DNA from: Planctomycetota bacterium | GTDB taxonomy: Bacteria > Planctomycetota > Brocadiia > JAJRTI01 | Reading direction: 5' to 3' | Length of the DNA: 9,176 nt | NCBI GenBank assembly: GCA_024278415.1 | Contig: JAJRTI010000722.1 | Coordinates: 1 to 9,176, forward strand | In this document: positions 6,710 to 9,176 of the stretch, piece after piece | How the letters are laid out: each line of letters starts with the position of its first letter | How positions within the stretch are numbered: the stretch's first letter is position 1 | Notes under the pieces: model-generated | Database searches by the model: none | The model's input: the letters and a program-made list of their open reading frames with translations, nothing else | What the model was told of the DNA's origin: nothing | Program-made: the position numbers and the translations under genes

Positions 6710-8011
6710 TCGGCGGAAGAGAAGCTCGACGTTGCCAGTGGGGCCGTTGCGCTGTTTGGCGATAATCAATTCGGCGATGCCAGGGCGGTCCTCGGGGTTG
6801 TAGTATTCGGGCCGGTGTAAGAGGACGATGACATCGGCGTCTTGCTCAATGGATCCCGACTCTCGGAGGTCGGACATGCGGGGGCGGTGCCCTTCTCGCC
6901 CCTCCACGCTGCGGTTGAGTTGGGCCACGGCAATGACGGGCACGCGCAACTCGCGGGCCAAGGACTTGAGCCCCCGCGATACCTCGGCGATCTCTTGCTC
7001 GCGGCTGTCCCTGCGCTTGCTGGGCGACTCGATGAGTTGGAGGTAGTCGACAACGATGAGCCGAATGTTTTGGCGAGCTTTGAGTCGCCTGGAGCGGGCG
7101 CGAATCTCTCGCAGGGTGATGCCGGCGCCATCGTCAATGAAAATGGGCGCTTCGGAGAGCGCCCCAAAAGACAACGTGAGATCGGCCCATTCACTGTCGG
7201 CCAATTGGCCCCGGCGCATGCGATGTGCGTCGAGCCGGGCATGGCAACAGAGCATGTTCTGCGCGAGTTGGTTGGCCGACATCTCCAAGCTGAAGATGAG
7301 ACAGGCCTTGTTGTCTTGAAGCGCCGCGTGCTGGCACACGTTCATGGCAAAGCTGGTCTTGCCCATGCTGGGCCGGGCGGCGACCACAATCATCTCCGAA
7401 TCTTGAAGGCCCGAGGTCAGTTCGTCCAAGTCGTAGAAGCCCGTGCCGAGGCCTGTCAGCGCCCCGTCCCGGTGTTCCATCGCCTCGATCTGGCTGAATG
7501 TTTGCTTGAGTACGTCGTGGATGCCCACGGCGTCCGATGTGGCGTGGGCTTCCGTGACGTCGAATATGCGTTTCTCGGACGCGTCGAGGAGCTGCTCCAA
7601 CTCAATGCTGTCGTCATAGCTCTCTGCGGCGATTCCAGTAGCGGCCTTGATGAGCCCACGGCGCAGGGACTTCTCGCGGACGATGTCGATGTAATACTCG
7701 ACGTTGGCCGCGGTGGGCACCGTGTCGAAGAGGGTCATAAGGTAGCCCGACCCCCCCACGTTGTCAAGCAGCTCCCGCTTCTTCAGCTCCTCGGCCAGCA
7801 CCACGCTATCAACCCGTTTGAGTTGGTCAAAGAGTTGGCAGACGACTTCGAAGATATGGGCGTTTGCGGTCGAGTAGAAGTCGGTGTGGCGCAGGGCCTC
7901 GGCCGCGGTGCTGAGCGCGTCTTCGTCGATGAGCATGGCCCCCAACACGGCCATTTCCGCGTCCAGGTTGTGGGGCTGGGCGCGTGGTGTTGGCTGCGGC
8001 TGTTCGGCCAT
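6707..8011 (-). CDS. dnaB: Replicative DNA helicase DnaB, C-end shortened
   Basis: Hexameric replicative helicase, 434 residues, that unwinds DNA at the fork and binds primase. The N-terminal collar domain starts with NLDAEMAVLGAMLID (15-29) and runs to about 155. The RecA-like ATPase domain has Walker A ARPSMGKTS (212-220, K218, T219), the catalytic glutamate in SLEMS (E243), Walker B IVVDYLQL (319-326, D322), AQLNRS (363-368) with the sensor Q364, SDLRESGSIEQDAD (380-393), and KQRNGPTG (419-426). I place the start at the ATG at 8011 because AGAGGA lies 6 bases upstream and family similarity begins right after it; the frame stays open further upstream but that part is non-family, Arg-rich sequence. 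The gene ends at a TAG after ELLFRR, about 14 codons before the natural end, which cuts the final beta hairpin. The active-site residues are all present. It is 82 bases after rplI in the common ssb-rpsR-rplI-dnaB order. Confidence 0.95.
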   Translation of the reverse strand: MAEQPQPTPRAQPHNLDAEMAVLGAMLIDEDALSTAAEALRHTDFYSTANAHIFEVVCQLFDQLKRVDSVVLAEELKKRELLDNVGGSGYLMTLFDTVPTAANVEYYIDIVREKSLRRGLIKAATGIAAESYDDSIELEQLLDASEKRIFDVTEAHATSDAVGIHDVLKQTFSQIEAMEHRDGALTGLGTGFYDLDELTSGLQDSEMIVVAARPSMGKTSFAMNVCQHAALQDNKACLIFSLEMSANQLAQNMLCCHARLDAHRMRRGQLADSEWADLTLSFGALSEAPIFIDDGAGITLREIRARSRRLKARQNIRLIVVDYLQLIESPSKRRDSREQEIAEVSRGLKSLARELRVPVIAVAQLNRSVEGREGHRPRMSDLRESGSIEQDADVIVLLHRPEYYNPEDRPGIAELIIAKQRNGPTGNVELLFRR

Positions 8012-8017
8012 GGTCGT

Positions 8018-8023
8018 TCCTCT
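8018..8023 (-). promoter_or_regulatory. dnaB ribosome binding site
   Basis: AGAGGA on the minus strand lies 6 bases before the ATG at 8011. It decides the start: the upstream part of the same open frame, reaching to 8179, overlaps the end of rplI and lacks DnaB similarity. Confidence 0.75.
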
Positions 8024-8055
8024 CACGCGCGTGCATGCTCGCCCGGCTGCGGATG

Positions 8056-8082
8056 GGGCGCCGCGGCTTTGGCAAGGCGCCC
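8056..8082 (-). other. GC-rich hairpin between rplI and dnaB
   Basis: A perfect 7-bp all-GC stem, GGGCGCC with GGCGCCC, encloses a 13-base loop in the 82-base gap between rplI and dnaB. No T run follows it on the minus strand, so it is unlikely to be a full intrinsic terminator. It could be an mRNA processing or stability element that sets dnaB level apart from the ribosomal protein genes. The stem is seen directly; the role is inferred. Confidence 0.4.
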
Positions 8083-8093
8083 GGGAGACGCGG

Positions 8094-8618
8094 CTACTCT
8101 TCGGACTCGCCCTCAGCCTCCGCCGTGTCCTCGGTCTTGGCCTGGCCGGTTGGGCCCGCGGCGCCCGCGTCAGCGTCATCGCTCACCACCCACACCTTGA
8201 CGCTGGCCTCCACACCCGAATGCAGGTGTACGGGCACATCGTACACGTTCAGCTCCTTGATGGGCTCGTCGAGGCCGACCATCTTCGCTTCCACCTCGAA
8301 GCCCTGGGCTTGGAGCGCCTCGGCAATGCGCGCGGCGTTGACGGACCCGTACAGGTGCCCTTCAGGGCTGGCCTTGTCGGCGATGGTGATGGACACGTTT
8401 TCGAGCTTCTGCGCCACGTCGGCCAAGGCCTTGACACGGACTTGCTCGGCTTGCACGAGCGCCTCGCGCTCGGCCTCAATGAGACTGGCGTTGGCCGCGC
8501 TCACGGCCAGTGCGAGGCCCTGGGGGAGCAGATAGTTGCGCGCGTAGCCGGGGCGCACGGTCACGAGGTCGCCGGCCGCGCCGAGGTGGTCGATCTCGCG
8601 GCGTAGTAGAACTTGCAT
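8094..8618 (-). CDS. rplI: Ribosomal protein bL9
   Basis: Large-subunit protein bL9, 174 residues, binding 23S rRNA through its N-terminal domain. The family signature is clear in MQVLLRREIDHLGAAGDLV (1-19) and VRPGYARNYLLPQGLA (21-36). A long connecting helix spans about 42-72, and the C-terminal domain about 73-147 includes KASPEGHLYGSVNAARIAEAL (82-102). The last 27 residues are a Gly/Ala- and Glu-rich acidic tail (ending EAEGESEE) beyond the roughly 149 residues of E. coli bL9. The start is the ATG at 8618 because AGGAG (8625-8629) lies 6 bases upstream and the signature begins there; the frame upstream overlaps rpsR and is not family-like. It ends in TAG. Confidence 0.95.
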   Translation of the reverse strand: MQVLLRREIDHLGAAGDLVTVRPGYARNYLLPQGLALAVSAANASLIEAEREALVQAEQVRVKALADVAQKLENVSITIADKASPEGHLYGSVNAARIAEALQAQGFEVEAKMVGLDEPIKELNVYDVPVHLHSGVEASVKVWVVSDDADAGAAGPTGQAKTEDTAEAEGESEE

Positions 8619-8640
8619 GGTGGGCTCCTGTGCGATGCAG

Positions 8641-8657
8641 CCGGCCGCGGGGGCCGG
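8641..8657 (-). other. GC-rich hairpin upstream of rplI
   Basis: A 6-bp stem, CCGGCC with GGCCGG, around a 5-base loop sits in the 61-base gap between rpsR and rplI, about 11 bases before the rplI Shine-Dalgarno. No T run follows. It may tune rplI translation or protect the upstream mRNA, but nothing beyond the stem supports this. Confidence 0.3.
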
Positions 8658-8679
8658 TGGGTTGCTGGGGCGGTACGGG

Positions 8680-8910
8680 TTAGCCCACGTAGGGCATGAG
8701 TCCGATGAAGCGGGCGCGCTTGATCGCTTCCTTGGTCGAGCGCTGGTGGGTCGCGCAGTTGCCCGAACGCTTACGGGAGAACAGCTTGCCCTGGGGGGTG
8801 GTGAGTTTTTGAAGCGTCGCGATGTCTTTGTAGTCAAGCGCGACTACCTTGAGCCGGCAGAACCGGCACTTTGTCTGTTCGGTGAACCGCCGTCGTCGTC
8901 TGCTGGGCAT
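8680..8910 (-). CDS. rpsR: Ribosomal protein bS18
   Basis: Small-subunit protein bS18, 76 residues, the normal size; it pairs with bS6 on the 30S platform. A basic start (MPSRRRRRFT) leads into KCRFCRLK (14-21), then DYKDIATLQKLTTPQGKL (26-43), and the highly conserved end RSGNCATHQR (48-57) and AIKRARFIGLMPY (62-74). Cysteines C15 and C18 form a CxxC, and C52 with H55 form a CxxH, so a zinc-binding form is possible. AGGAG at 8921-8925 lies 10 bases before the ATG. It follows ssb by 54 bases, the common ssb-rpsR-rplI arrangement. Confidence 0.96.
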   Translation of the reverse strand: MPSRRRRRFTEQTKCRFCRLKVVALDYKDIATLQKLTTPQGKLFSRKRSGNCATHQRSTKEAIKRARFIGLMPYVG

Positions 8911-8964
8911 ATGGAATACACTCCTGGGGTCTCAGTGCAGGGGGCGCGCAAGGGGGTATGCGCG

Positions 8965-9176
8965 TCAGAAGGGGATCTTCTCGTCTTGGATATCGAAGTC
9001 GTCCGCGGGGGGGCTGTCGTTGCCCGGCGGGGGGCCATCGTTAGGGGGGGCCTGGTCTTGCGGCGGAGGGGGGCCTTGCGGCGGTGGCGGGCCTTGCGGC
9101 TGCTGAGGTGGAGCCTGTCGGCGCTGTGGCGGTGGCGAATTCTGGCGCTCGTACCCGCCGTTGCCGCTGTCGCCGC
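8965..9176 (-). CDS. ssb: Single-stranded DNA-binding protein, C-terminal part
   Basis: The 3' end of ssb; the gene runs off the right edge, so the OB-fold is not visible. About 70 codons are in the window. They encode a Gly/Asn-rich then Pro/Gln-rich disordered linker with two QGPPPP repeats, and end in the SSB acidic tip DDFDIQDEKIPF followed by TGA. This tip recruits repair and replication partners, and its final Pro-Phe is the key contact. The identification rests on that tip and on the position directly before rpsR, rplI and dnaB. The linker is low in complexity, so length may vary between relatives. Confidence 0.9.
   Translation of the reverse strand, partial: GDSGNGGYERQNSPPPQRRQAPPQQPQGPPPPQGPPPPQDQAPPNDGPPPGNDSPPADDFDIQDEKIPF
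9061..9096 (-). repeat. Two 18-base repeats in the ssb linker
   Basis: Two adjacent 18-base units, each encoding QGPPPP, form part of the disordered SSB linker. They differ at a few wobble bases, so they are not a fresh slippage product. Further Pro-rich segments without an exact repeat lie on both sides. Confidence 0.7.

Noticed and set aside
3652..8096. TAG reassigned to an amino acid in this organism
   Set aside because: rplI and skp both end in TAG at natural positions, and the skp TAG directly precedes the lpxC-fabZ start, so TAG works as a stop here.
8012..8179. Upstream N-terminal extension of dnaB
   Set aside because: It is Arg/Pro/Ser-rich, overlaps the end of rplI, and a good ribosome site supports the ATG at 8011, where DnaB similarity begins.
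6842..8200. A 452-codon plus-strand open frame opposite dnaB
   Set aside because: Same cause: it is in codon register with dnaB and open only because TTA, CTA and TCA are avoided. No ribosome site or family match.
8619..8837. Upstream extension of rplI
   Set aside because: It overlaps rpsR in another frame and is unlike bL9; the ATG at 8618 has a strong AGGAG site.

Overview
The window is a single co-directional gene block on the minus strand, read from the right edge to the left. It runs: 3' end of ssb, rpsR, rplI, dnaB, bamA, skp/ompH, a fused lpxC-fabZ, lpxA, a Gfo/Idh/MocA oxidoreductase, and about 500 bases with no convincing gene. It is GC-rich, and the gene set is that of a Gram-negative (LPS-making, diderm) bacterium. 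The LpxC-FabZ fusion points away from Proteobacteria. It is known in Bacteroidota/Chlorobiota and in PVC-like and related deep-branching phyla. High GC and the lpxA-adjacent oxidoreductase fit a planctomycete-, Hydrogenedentota- or Sumerlaeota-like lineage best, but that placement is a low-confidence inference.

Right part (about 6662-9176): a ribosome/replication module. It has single-stranded DNA-binding protein (only the Pro/Gln-rich linker and acidic tip lie inside), ribosomal proteins bS18 and bL9, and the replicative helicase DnaB. rpsF-ssb-rpsR-rplI-dnaB is a widespread bacterial order, so rpsF probably lies just beyond the right edge. The dnaB gene has an in-frame TAG that cuts off the last 14 codons. 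Those codons still read like a DnaB C-terminus, and their own TGA overlaps the bamA start as ATGA.

Middle and left part (about 504-6665): an outer-membrane biogenesis module. BamA inserts beta-barrel proteins, and Skp/OmpH carries them across the periplasm. LpxA and LpxC perform the first two steps of lipid A synthesis. FabZ supplies chain elongation and competes with lipid A synthesis for the same 3-hydroxyacyl-ACP pool. The oxidoreductase directly after lpxA is a candidate for GnnA, the UDP-GlcNAc 3-dehydrogenase that leads to lipid A with amide-linked acyl chains at the 3 positions. No gnnB partner is visible. lpxD, often found in such clusters, is absent between skp and lpxC.

Gene spacing is tight (5 to 82 bases), no internal promoter is evident, and several junctions carry GC-rich hairpins. 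The 500-base left end holds tandem hairpins that may terminate the unit. No mobile element, CRISPR array, tRNA or rRNA was seen. This is mostly conserved core machinery; the points worth checking are the dnaB amber codon, the possible GlcNAc3N-type lipid A pathway, and the RNA structure at the lpxA start.
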